Assembly: GCA_004028765.1 (NCBI GenBank)
Contig: SAIX01000065.1
Span: forward strand, 1 to 64,000
Length of the DNA: 64,000 nt
Reading direction: 5' to 3'
Source of the DNA: Chitinophagaceae bacterium
GTDB taxonomy: Bacteria > Bacteroidota > Bacteroidia > Chitinophagales > Chitinophagaceae
Shown: piece by piece, positions 9,378 to 16,518 of the stretch
Layout: the number at the start of each line of letters is the position of its first letter
How positions within the stretch are numbered: the first letter of the stretch is position 1
The notes under the pieces: generated by a model
Told to the model about the DNA's origin: nothing
The model's database searches: none
The model's input: the letters and a program-made list of their open reading frames with translations, nothing else
Position numbers and translations under genes: made by a program

Positions 9378-10112
9378 TTACCATTCCAGTGGTGATCCGT
9401 CTCTGAAAAAACCACCTGTCGGTCCATCAGGTGGAAGCGTAGCTGCCCAAACAATACCGGCAGCGCCCTCGCTGACCGGTCGTGCGCCCCAATCGGCTGT
9501 TCCGGGATAGGTGGCTACAAAGCCCGGACACACAGAATTTACTTTCACTGTACTTCCTTCTAATTGTTTGGAAAGTTTTACGGTAAAACCATTTAAAGCA
9601 AGCTTGGTAATGGCATAAACCGGGACCTTATTCGGGTGTTTAAAAAGACCGAATACGGGATCATGAAATGAGCCTGCGCCACTGGATACATTCACAATCC
9701 GCCCTGCTTCACTTTTCAATAGAAATGGAATCGTAGCCTTACACATACGCCATGCACCCAGCAAATTTGTATCAAGGGCTTGTTTAATAAATTCCATTTC
9801 GGCTGAAAGTGGCTCAGCTCCCGCATCAAAAAAAGCACCGGCATTATTAATCAATGCATCAATGGTACCAAACTTTAGCTGCAGCTTTTTTGCAAAGTCG
9901 TTTACCGAAAGATCGTTTGTAACGTCTAATTCATAACAGCTCAGCTTTTCCTGGTCAGGATCCAGTTTTTTACCGATTTCCGTTACGCTGTCAGCATTTC
10001 TGGCGGTGATGATTACGTGATACCCTTTTTGTATCAATTGGCGGGCTGTTTCAAAGCCAAGCCCCATCTCACGGCTAACCCCGGTGATTATGGCTGTTTT
10101 TGCGGTGTTCAC
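9378..10112 (-). CDS. short-chain dehydrogenase/reductase, carbonyl-reductase-like
   Basis: NAD(P)-dependent oxidoreductase of unknown substrate. The 244-residue protein has the SDR cofactor motif TGVSREMGLG at the N-terminus, NNAGAF, a catalytic Ser in NVSSGAGS and the YxxxK pair in YAITK. The stretch between Ser and Tyr is longer than in classical SDRs, as in human carbonyl reductase and plant salutaridine-reductase-like enzymes. It ends GGFFRDGSPLEW, a common end for that subgroup. It converges on the sugar kinase at 8296-9312. It sits inside the uronate cluster, but nothing in the sequence ties it to uronate chemistry. Confidence 0.75.
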   Translation of the reverse strand: MNTAKTAIITGVSREMGLGFETARQLIQKGYHVIITARNADSVTEIGKKLDPDQEKLSCYELDVTNDLSVNDFAKKLQLKFGTIDALINNAGAFFDAGAEPLSAEMEFIKQALDTNLLGAWRMCKATIPFLLKSEAGRIVNVSSGAGSFHDPVFGLFKHPNKVPVYAITKLALNGFTVKLSKQLEGSTVKVNSVCPGFVATYPGTADWGARPVSEGAAGIVWAATLPPDGPTGGFFRDGSPLEW

Positions 10113-10181
10113 TTACAAAAAATGATTTGTGATTGATAACAGTAAGTTGATTCATTTCAGCGAAGATCTGCCCCTTTGTGC

Positions 10182-10212
10182 AAAAAAAACCGCATCCTTT
10201 AAAGATGCGGTT
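10182..10212 (-). terminator. rho-independent terminator of the yhcH-like gene
   Basis: AACCGCATC (10188-10196) pairs perfectly with GATGCGGTT (10204-10212) around a 7-nt loop. On the minus strand the hairpin is followed at once by eight T residues. It ends transcription arriving from 10236-10688. Confidence 0.9.
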
Positions 10213-10235
10213 ACACACACAACAAAAAATAAATA

Positions 10236-10688
10236 TCAGATCTTTACTTTGATCACCAGCTTTTTGATCATCCCTTCACCGATCATCGGTGCATGCACAT
10301 CTTCCGGATAAAAAATAGCGAACTGGTTATCCGTCATGCCAAAAAACATATCCGGGGCATCGTTATAAAACTGTACATCTTTTTCGGGGTTGTAATCACC
10401 CTTGGGTGAAATACAGGTTCCGCGTGGCTTCCAGCCGATCGTTTCCTTGCCGCGGATACAAACCTGGATATCGATATGTGCATTGTGGCATTCAAATTTG
10501 GCTGTAGAAGCCTCGGCAGTGGTTCCTTCTTTGTCGGATACAATACCACGGAGAAGATCCCCGTCAATATCAAATTTTCCTACTTCGAGTGCAGCAAGAT
10601 CAACGGAATGGATATACGCAAAGGCCTTTGCAAACAAAGGATGCAGCGCCGCATATCTTGAAGCATTGGCAAGATTATCTAAAACCAT
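10236..10688 (-). CDS. YhcH/YjgK/YiaL family protein (DUF386)
   Basis: A 150-residue single-domain protein of the YhcH/EbgC-C-like beta-sandwich family. Members act in sugar-acid catabolism, and some have been linked to anomer handling of sialic acid. The conserved HIDIQVCIRGKETIGW block carries a putative metal/ligand His, and FAIFYPEDVHAP is the family's C-terminal signature. It follows kdgK on the minus strand with a 43-bp gap holding an octad repeat, and it ends at a strong terminator, so kdgK-yhcH looks like a two-gene operon. An accessory role in uronate or KDG metabolism is inferred from this pairing only. Confidence 0.85.
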   Translation of the reverse strand: MVLDNLANASRYAALHPLFAKAFAYIHSVDLAALEVGKFDIDGDLLRGIVSDKEGTTAEASTAKFECHNAHIDIQVCIRGKETIGWKPRGTCISPKGDYNPEKDVQFYNDAPDMFFGMTDNQFAIFYPEDVHAPMIGEGMIKKLVIKVKI

Positions 10689-10695
10689 GATCGGT

Positions 10696-10735
10696 CATTT
10701 TCAAATTTTCAAATTCAGCAATTTTCAAATTTTAC
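10696..10735. repeat. octad repeat, single arm, at the kdgK stop
   Basis: Five 8-bp units close to AATTTTCA run in register from 10696. The kdgK stop codon at 10732-10734 lies within the last unit. I see no facing complementary arm here. Confidence 0.65.
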
Positions 10736-11757
10736 CGCTGCACACGCCCGCTACCATCACCCTTCATCAGGTCGCGCACTTCACTGAGTGTTGCATGGTT
10801 CAGGTCGCCGGGGATGGTGTGTTTTAATGCAGATGCCGCCACACCAAATTCGGCCGCTTCATTCATCGGCAAACCGGTAACCAATCCATAAATAAATCCG
10901 CTGGCAAATGAATCGCCGCTGCCCACACGGTCAACAATACGCACTTCATACTGGCGGGTATGGTAAAATTCGGTGCCATCATACACGAGAGCGCTCCAGC
11001 CGTTATCAGAAGCACTATGGCTTTCGCGAAGCGTGGAAGCGATATATTTAAAACCGAATTTGTCTTTCATCTGTTTGAAAACACTCTTGTATCCATCGAG
11101 ATTGAGTTCACCTTTTGTAACATCGGTACCCTCGGCTTTAAAACCCAGCGTGGTTTCCGCATCTTCTTCGTTGCCGATACATACATCCACATACTGGCAA
11201 AGGCGGCTCATCACTTCCCTTGCTTTTTCCTTGCTCCATAGTTTTTTACGGTAGTTCAGGTCGATGCTGGTGGTGATGCCTTTCGCCTTGGCAGCTTTTA
11301 ATGCAGCTTCAGTAAGCGCTGCGGCTTTATCGCTCAACGCGGGTGTGATGCCGGTTGTATGAAACCAGCTTGCGCCATCGAGTATTTTATCAAAATCAAA
11401 TTCACTGATCTCCACATCGGCGATGGAAGCACCGGCACGGTCGTAGATCACCTGCGAGGCACGCATGGAAGCACCTGTTTCAAGGAAATAAATCCCCAGT
11501 CTTTTTCCGCCACGGGCGATAAACTGTGTATCCACGCCATAACGGCGGATATGGTTGATCGCAGCCTGCCCCAGCGCATTATCCGGAACCTTGGTAACAA
11601 AAACACCATTCAAACCGTAATTGGAAAGGGCAACGGAAACATTGGCTTCGCCGCCGCCATAGGTAACATCAAAACTGTCGCTCTGAACAAATCTTTCAAA
11701 ACCTGGTGTGGAGAGGCGCATCATGATCTCTCCCAGTGTAACTACTTTTTGTGGCAT
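10732..11757 (-). CDS. kdgK: 2-dehydro-3-deoxygluconokinase (second PfkB kinase)
   Basis: ATP-dependent phosphorylation of KDG to KDPG. The 341-residue PfkB protein has YGGGEANVSVALS at the N-terminus and DRVGSGDSFASGF with catalytic Asp282. The start MPQKVVTLGEIMMRLS is typical of KDG kinases, so the longer reading from 11874 is rejected. It is divergent from kdgA, with the 18-bp palindromic operator about 120 bp upstream, which suggests that both genes answer to the same regulator. It is the better kdgK candidate of the two PfkB genes because LSTPGFERFVQSDSF matches the family's substrate region and it neighbours kdgA. Confidence 0.88.
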   Translation of the reverse strand: MPQKVVTLGEIMMRLSTPGFERFVQSDSFDVTYGGGEANVSVALSNYGLNGVFVTKVPDNALGQAAINHIRRYGVDTQFIARGGKRLGIYFLETGASMRASQVIYDRAGASIADVEISEFDFDKILDGASWFHTTGITPALSDKAAALTEAALKAAKAKGITTSIDLNYRKKLWSKEKAREVMSRLCQYVDVCIGNEEDAETTLGFKAEGTDVTKGELNLDGYKSVFKQMKDKFGFKYIASTLRESHSASDNGWSALVYDGTEFYHTRQYEVRIVDRVGSGDSFASGFIYGLVTGLPMNEAAEFGVAASALKHTIPGDLNHATLSEVRDLMKGDGSGRVQR

Positions 11758-11878
11758 GATCAATCGGATTGGTGAAAAATAAAAAATCTCCCGGAACGGG
11801 CCATTAACATAACCTGCACGAAATTGGGTAATAATCAGTGGCGGGAGAAGAAAACAACCCTGTTTTCTATGCAAAAAA

Positions 11879-11896
11879 TACGCAAACGTTTGCGTA
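11879..11896. promoter_or_regulatory. perfect 18-bp LacI/GalR-type operator palindrome
   Basis: TACGCAAACGTTTGCGTA is an exact palindrome with a central CG, the symmetry typical of LacI-family operators. It sits between divergent kdgK and kdgA, 57 bp before the kdgA start. No regulator gene is present in the window. Confidence 0.8.
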
Positions 11897-11953
11897 ATAA
11901 ATTAACCTTGTATAACCCTTTTCAGATAACATTGCTACACGAAACAAAGCCAT

Positions 11954-12616
11954 ATGGAAAAGAAACAGGCCATTCTTGAACTCATACCCCAACAGGGTAT
12001 CCTTCCCCTCTATTTTTACAAAGACACCACGGTTAGTATCGAAGTGCTGAAAGCCCTTTACGAAGCCGGCATCCGTGCTGTGGAATATACCAACCGCGGT
12101 GAAGCCGCTCTGCAGAATTTTAAGGAAATGCGCAAAGTTTGCGACACCGAACTGAAAGGCATGTACCTCGGTATCGGTACGATCAAGAACGGGGAAATGG
12201 CCCAGACTTTTATTGATGCGGGCACCGATTATCTCATTTGCCCCGGACTGGTGGATTCCGTTGCGGCTGTTGCCGATAAAAACAATATGCTCTGGGTGCC
12301 GGGTTGCATGACGCCTTCAGAGATCATCAAAGCCGAAACCCTGGGTGCCAAAATGATCAAACTCTTTCCGGGTAATATCCTCGGGCCCGGGTTTATGTCG
12401 GCCATCAAAGAACTTTTCCCTAACTTACTCTTCATGCCCACCGGCGGGGTGGAAATGGAGAAGGATAATATTGCAGGCTGGTTCAAAGCCGGTGTTTGCG
12501 CGGTGGGCATGGGAAGCAAACTGATCACCAAACAACTGCTCGAAGCAAAGGATTATGCCGCTATCGCTGCAGCCACCAAACAGGTACTGGCCACTATTCA
12601 GTCAATCAAATCCTAA
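11954..12616 (+). CDS. kdgA: 2-dehydro-3-deoxy-phosphogluconate (KDPG) aldolase
   Basis: Class I aldolase that splits KDPG into pyruvate and glyceraldehyde-3-phosphate, ending the uronate route. The 220-residue TIM-barrel protein has the catalytic base Glu44 in AVEYTNRG and the Schiff-base Lys136 in MIKLFPGN, followed by PTGGV near the phosphate site. It is full length. It starts 57 bp after the palindromic operator and is followed by the MFS transporter after 5 bp, so kdgA and the transporter form an operon. Many homologues are annotated as bifunctional with 4-hydroxy-2-oxoglutarate aldolase activity. Confidence 0.93.
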   Translation: MEKKQAILELIPQQGILPLYFYKDTTVSIEVLKALYEAGIRAVEYTNRGEAALQNFKEMRKVCDTELKGMYLGIGTIKNGEMAQTFIDAGTDYLICPGLVDSVAAVADKNNMLWVPGCMTPSEIIKAETLGAKMIKLFPGNILGPGFMSAIKELFPNLLFMPTGGVEMEKDNIAGWFKAGVCAVGMGSKLITKQLLEAKDYAAIAAATKQVLATIQSIKS

Positions 12617-12621
12617 CCTCC

Positions 12622-13926
12622 ATGACCACTGCAGAAAAAATCGGTAAGTATCGCTGGCGAATTTGCGGGCTTCTGTTTTTTGCCACAACGATCAATTATA
12701 TCGATAGAAGTGTCATCAGTTTTCTGAAATCCACTTTCACAACAACCTATGGCTGGACGGATGGCGATTATGCAGACGTTGAGATTACTTTCAAGATATT
12801 TTATGCCATCGGTCTTTTAGGTGCAGGCGGCGTGATCGATAAACTGGGAACCAAAATCGGCTATGCGGTAGCTACCGGCCTGTGGAGCATTGCCGGTGTG
12901 GCAACCGGTTTTGTCAATACTGTTTTCGGTTTTAAGATTGTACGGGGGGCATTGGGTCTTGCTGAAGCGGGTAATTTTCCGTCAGCCAATAAAACCGTAT
13001 CGGTATGGTTCCCCAAAAAGGAACGTGCTTATGCGTTTGGCATCCTGAATTCCGGCGCAAATGTGGGTGCCATCGTAACACCGGTGGTGGTGCCATATAT
13101 GCTGAACCGCTGGGGCTGGCAGTCTGCTTTTATCGTAACCGGCCTGCTGGGTTTTATATGGTTGATATTCTGGTTCATCCTCTATGAAGTACCGCGTAAA
13201 AACAAAAAATTGGGTGCAGCAGAACTTGCCTACATAGAAAGTGATAAGGATGAAGCGCCTGTTGAAGACGATAGTTCCCCGAAAATTTCCTGGGGTAAAT
13301 TGCTCACCTTCCCGCAAACATGGGCATTTTCCATCGGTAAATTTTTGACCGACCCGATCTGGTGGTTTTATATTTTCTGGCTCCCGGATTTTTTTGGGAG
13401 CAAGTACAAAATCTCAACTGCAGATGCAGCGCCTTATGTTGCCGTTGTATTTGTGATCTCCACTTTTGGCAGCGTTTTCGGTGGATGGCTCCCGATGTAT
13501 TTTATCAATAAGAAAAACTGGACGGTTGTAAAGGCGAGAAGAACAGCGATGCTGATCTATGCATTCTGTGTGGTGCCGATCCTGTCAGCCCTTATCCTGG
13601 GTTCTATCGACAAATGGCTGGCTGTACTGGTGATCGGTATCGCTGCATCGGCACACCAGGCCTGGAGCGCGAATATATTTACGACCGTTAGTGATATGTT
13701 CCCCAAAAAATGTACCGCTTCTGTAACGGGTATTGGTGGTATGTTCGGGTCTCTTGGGGGTATTTTTCTCACATGGCTGGTACAAAAAAACCTGTTCCTG
13801 CATTACCGCGCCATCAACCAGATAGAAACAGCTTATTATATCATGTTTTTTGTGTGTGCTGTTGCCTACCTGCTTGCCTGGGTGATTATTCGTGTACTTA
13901 CCGATAAATCAAAACCGGTAATATAG
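12622..13926 (+). CDS. MFS hexuronate transporter (ExuT-like)
   Basis: Inner-membrane proton symporter, probably for galacturonate or glucuronate. The 434-residue protein starts at the ATG 5 bp after kdgA. Its first helix contains the TTINYIDRSVISFL motif characteristic of the anion:cation symporter (ExuT/GudP) group, followed by about 11 more hydrophobic segments and a charged central loop (KNKKLGAAELAYIESDKDE). LAEAGNFPSANKTVSVWFPKKERA is also typical of this group. Tight linkage with kdgA supports uronate import; the exact sugar acid cannot be read from sequence. Confidence 0.87.
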   Translation: MTTAEKIGKYRWRICGLLFFATTINYIDRSVISFLKSTFTTTYGWTDGDYADVEITFKIFYAIGLLGAGGVIDKLGTKIGYAVATGLWSIAGVATGFVNTVFGFKIVRGALGLAEAGNFPSANKTVSVWFPKKERAYAFGILNSGANVGAIVTPVVVPYMLNRWGWQSAFIVTGLLGFIWLIFWFILYEVPRKNKKLGAAELAYIESDKDEAPVEDDSSPKISWGKLLTFPQTWAFSIGKFLTDPIWWFYIFWLPDFFGSKYKISTADAAPYVAVVFVISTFGSVFGGWLPMYFINKKNWTVVKARRTAMLIYAFCVVPILSALILGSIDKWLAVLVIGIAASAHQAWSANIFTTVSDMFPKKCTASVTGIGGMFGSLGGIFLTWLVQKNLFLHYRAINQIETAYYIMFFVCAVAYLLAWVIIRVLTDKSKPVI

Positions 13927-13969
13927 CTGCTGATCAGGTAGAAAAAGAGATAAGATTATTTCAGATCCA

Positions 13970-15013
13970 ATGAAAAAGATAAAACCCTTCCTGCTGCTGC
14001 TGATCATGGCCATCTCTGGGTATGCAGTTGCACAAAAAAGAACAAGAGTAGATGTAAAAAAAGTGGCCGGTGCAGAAAAATATTCCATCACCATTGATGG
14101 AAAATCTTTCACGGAATTTGTATTCACCGATACAATGGAGAAGCCTTTTCTCTACCCCATCTATGCGCCCAACGGGCAAGCCATCACACGCGGCTTTCCC
14201 TGGAAACCCGAACCCAATGATCCCGTTGATCACCCGCATCATATCGGGTTATGGTTTAATTATGAAAATGTAAACGGCCTTGATTTCTGGAACAATTCTT
14301 TTGCCATCGCACCCGAAAAGAAAAAACAATACGGCTGGATACGCACCGATGCGATTGTGGAAACGGCAAGCGGCCCACAGGGAAAACTGGTATATACTGC
14401 GAACTGGACCGATCAGCAGAAAAATATTTTACTGCGCGAAAAAACCACTTATACTTTTTCGGTGGCAGATGGGAAACGCATCATCGACAAACATACCGTG
14501 CTTACTGCTGTGCAGGATGTAGCAATGCCTGATGCGAAAGACGGGATGCTGGGCCTCCGTGTGGCGCATGAACTGGAATTGCCTGTGAAACAAACCAAAG
14601 AATACAAAGACGATAAAGGCATCGTTACAAAAGTATTGGCCACCAAAGATTCAACAGTTACCGGTAACTACCTTACTTCCGAAGGCAAACAAGGGGATGC
14701 AGCCTGGGGCACCCGCGGAACCTGGTGTATGCTGTATGGGAAAAAAGGCGGCGACAGTATCAGCATCGCTATCATCGACCATCCTGAAAACCCGGGCTAT
14801 CCCACATTCTGGCATGCACGTAATTATGGTTTGTTCGCTGCAAACCCGATTGGGCAGAAAGCTTTTTCAGATGGCAAGCTGGTACTGAATTATAAACTCG
14901 CGAAAGGGCAACAGGCAATATTCCGCCACCGCATCGTGATCGCTTCCGGTAAAAACCGCATGGGTATTGCGGAACTCGACCCGCTTGTGATCGATTTCCA
15001 CGAACACCGCTAG
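13970..15013 (+). CDS. secreted PmoA-like DUF6807 family protein
   Basis: A 347-residue exported protein with a clear signal peptide (KKIKPFLLLLIMAISGYAVA, cleavage near residue 21). The mature part contains DHPHHIGLWFNYENVNGLDFW, the signature of the PmoA/DUF6807 family (PF14100) often found beside polysaccharide and sugar-acid genes in Bacteroidota. Function is not established. The conserved DHPHH cluster suggests a metal or substrate site. It lies 43 bp after the transporter and is probably part of the kdgA operon. A role in processing an uronate-containing substrate in the periplasm is inference. Confidence 0.75.
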   Translation: MKKIKPFLLLLIMAISGYAVAQKRTRVDVKKVAGAEKYSITIDGKSFTEFVFTDTMEKPFLYPIYAPNGQAITRGFPWKPEPNDPVDHPHHIGLWFNYENVNGLDFWNNSFAIAPEKKKQYGWIRTDAIVETASGPQGKLVYTANWTDQQKNILLREKTTYTFSVADGKRIIDKHTVLTAVQDVAMPDAKDGMLGLRVAHELELPVKQTKEYKDDKGIVTKVLATKDSTVTGNYLTSEGKQGDAAWGTRGTWCMLYGKKGGDSISIAIIDHPENPGYPTFWHARNYGLFAANPIGQKAFSDGKLVLNYKLAKGQQAIFRHRIVIASGKNRMGIAELDPLVIDFHEHR

Positions 15014-15023
15014 TGTTTTTGGT

Positions 15024-15031
15024 TACATTTG
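15024..15031 (+). promoter_or_regulatory. -7 promoter element, TACATTTG
   Basis: Matches the Bacteroidota -7 consensus TAnnTTTG. It ends only 6 nt before the ATG of the YcxB-like gene, predicting a nearly leaderless transcript. Confidence 0.5.
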
Positions 15032-15037
15032 CGGCCT

Positions 15038-15511
15038 ATGCAGCACAGTTTTTCCTACGACAAGAAAAAAGTGATCCAGGCTTTGCGCTATCATTTTGTG
15101 CAACGCCCCGAAGTGCGGGTAATGGTGGTAATGGTGAATGTGTTCGCCATACTTTCCGCTGCATTGTTTTATTTTAAAAAGATCCGCCCCGAACCATTTT
15201 TACTCGGCTCGGTGATATGGCTGTTGCTGATGGCCGCATTTTGGTATATCCTGCCTAACAGTATCTATAAAAAAGCCGCTACATTCAGGGATTCATTTAT
15301 CATTGATTTCAATGATGCCTGTGTGAGGCTGGAAACAGAACGTGGCTATGTTGACTGGGAATGGAAACGCTTCTCCCGTTTTTTTGAAAGTCCGCATTTT
15401 TTTCATCTCTACTTCGACCCCAAATCATTTTTCCTCGTCCCCAAAACAGGAATGAGCGAGGAGATGTTGCATGAATTGAGGGGGATGCTGAATACAAGAG
15501 TTAAAAGTTAA
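15038..15511 (+). CDS. YcxB-like membrane protein
   Basis: A 157-residue protein with a cytoplasmic N-terminus, two hydrophobic segments (about residues 31-48 and 56-73), and a soluble C-terminal part (SFIIDFNDACVRLETERGYVDWEWKRFSRFFES) that resembles the YcxB-like C-terminal domain (PF14317). Function unknown. The ATG at 15038 is preferred to the TTG at 15029 because the -7 element lies directly before it. The last codons and stop are built from the first heptads of the downstream repeat, so its final residues (RVKS) may be repeat-derived. Confidence 0.65.
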   Translation: MQHSFSYDKKKVIQALRYHFVQRPEVRVMVVMVNVFAILSAALFYFKKIRPEPFLLGSVIWLLLMAAFWYILPNSIYKKAATFRDSFIIDFNDACVRLETERGYVDWEWKRFSRFFESPHFFHLYFDPKSFFLVPKTGMSEEMLHELRGMLNTRVKS

Positions 15512-15595
15512 GAGTTAATAGTTGGGAGTTAAAGGTTAAAAGTGGTTGCCGGGTTCCGACCAACTGTTAACTTTTAACTATTAACTTTTAACTGA
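15499..15595. repeat. heptad repeat with two complementary arms (best example)
   Basis: Seven consecutive 7-bp units close to AGTTAAA fill 15499-15547 without a slip. A facing arm at about 15568-15594 has units close to TAACTTT, the complement. The block runs from the stop of the YcxB-like gene, which lies inside unit 2, to within 2 nt of the stop of the convergent GNAT gene. Confidence 0.85.
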
Positions 15596-15596
15596 T

Positions 15597-16025
15597 TCAA
15601 AGCTCTTTCTCCATCACATAATGCGGAATGGTGACTTCGGTAAATTCATCGCTGCAGATGCGGTAGCCGCTTTTTTCATAAAAGCCGACAGCGGATTTAC
15701 GCGCATGCATGGTGAGGCGGCGGTAGCCATGATCGCGGGCGATATTTTCGGCGAAGGTCATTAACACCCTTCCGATTCCCTTTCCCTGCAAACCCGAACT
15801 AACGGCCATTTGTCTGAGCCGAACCGTTTTAGGCTCGGTTTCGGTAAGTATGCAACAAGCTTCTAATATATCATCATCATAGCAACCCAGCAGGATATCT
15901 TTTTTTTCAGCAGCCAGTTCCTCGGGTGTAAAGGTTAATCCAAGCGGTTTCCGGAGGATCTGGTTGCGCAGTTCCACCATTTCCGCATAGTCTTTTGAAC
16001 CGTGATCGATAATCTTTAATGCCAT
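15597..16025 (-). CDS. GNAT-family N-acetyltransferase
   Basis: A 142-residue single-domain acetyltransferase. The acetyl-CoA pyrophosphate loop reads RQMAVSSGLQGKGIGRVLM (Q/RxxGxG/A type), and the C-terminal part has MHARKSAVGFYEKSGY, the usual motif D region. Substrate unknown; it could acetylate a small molecule or a protein N-terminus. It is divergent from acpP and convergent with the YcxB-like gene, separated from the latter only by the heptad repeat. Confidence 0.85.
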   Translation of the reverse strand: MALKIIDHGSKDYAEMVELRNQILRKPLGLTFTPEELAAEKKDILLGCYDDDILEACCILTETEPKTVRLRQMAVSSGLQGKGIGRVLMTFAENIARDHGYRRLTMHARKSAVGFYEKSGYRICSDEFTEVTIPHYVMEKEL

Positions 16026-16140
16026 ATCTCGATTAGTAGGATTTACAAGATAATATCATTTTACGGAAAATAGAGGCCCGAAAGCATATTTAAGCGTTTC
16101 GAAGGCCTTATCCCTGTGGAAACAAAAATGGCTGAAATAA

Positions 16141-16169
16141 TTGCTTATTTGACAAAAAGTATATTTTTG
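16141..16169 (+). promoter_or_regulatory. acpP promoter
   Basis: TTG at 16141-16143 is followed after 18 nt by TATTTTTG (16162-16169), matching the -33/-7 architecture of Bacteroidota primary-sigma promoters. acpP begins 24 nt downstream. Confidence 0.6.
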
Positions 16170-16192
16170 CGGCTGTAACAAAAACTTTTACA

Positions 16193-16429
16193 ATGTCAGA
16201 CATCGCTACAAGAGTAAAAAAGATCATAGTTGACAAGTTAGGCGTGGATGAAGCAGAAGTAACCAATGAAGCTTCTTTCACCAATGATCTCGGTGCCGAT
16301 TCACTCGATACCGTTGAGTTGATTATGGAATTCGAAAAAGAATTCAACATCTCCATCCCCGATGAGCAGGCTGAGACCATCACTACTGTAGGTCAGGCCG
16401 TAGCTTACCTTGAAGAACACGCCAAGTAA
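16193..16429 (+). CDS. acpP: acyl carrier protein
   Basis: Carries growing fatty-acyl chains on a 4'-phosphopantetheine arm. The 78-residue acidic protein has the prosthetic-group Ser37 in [10 protein letters not shown] and the standard four-helix sequence. It is followed by fabF after 89 bp containing a strong inverted repeat, the usual acpP-fabF order. An upstream -33/-7 promoter is visible. Confidence 0.98.
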   Translation: MSDIATRVKKIIVDKLGVDEAEVTNEASFTNDLGADSLDTVELIMEFEKEFNISIPDEQAETITTVGQAVAYLEEHAK

Positions 16430-16456
16430 GATCTCTCCTCCAAAATGGAATATTTT

Positions 16457-16497
16457 AATCCGCCTTTTTGCGGCATCCCAGCCACAAAAGGCGGATT
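16457..16497. repeat. 12-bp inverted repeat between acpP and fabF
   Basis: AATCCGCCTTTT (16457-16468) pairs perfectly with AAAAGGCGGATT (16486-16497) across a 17-nt loop. No T-tract follows on the + strand, so it looks like an attenuator, partial terminator or RNA-processing hairpin, not a full terminator. It could make acpP transcript more abundant than fabF. Confidence 0.6.
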
Positions 16498-16518
16498 ATC
16501 ACTTAAACAGGTTAGAAT

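Noticed and set aside
10129-10311. 60-residue + strand frame between the SDR and yhcH-like genes
   Set aside because: It crosses the minus-strand terminator hairpin, overlaps the yhcH-like coding end and shows no family features.
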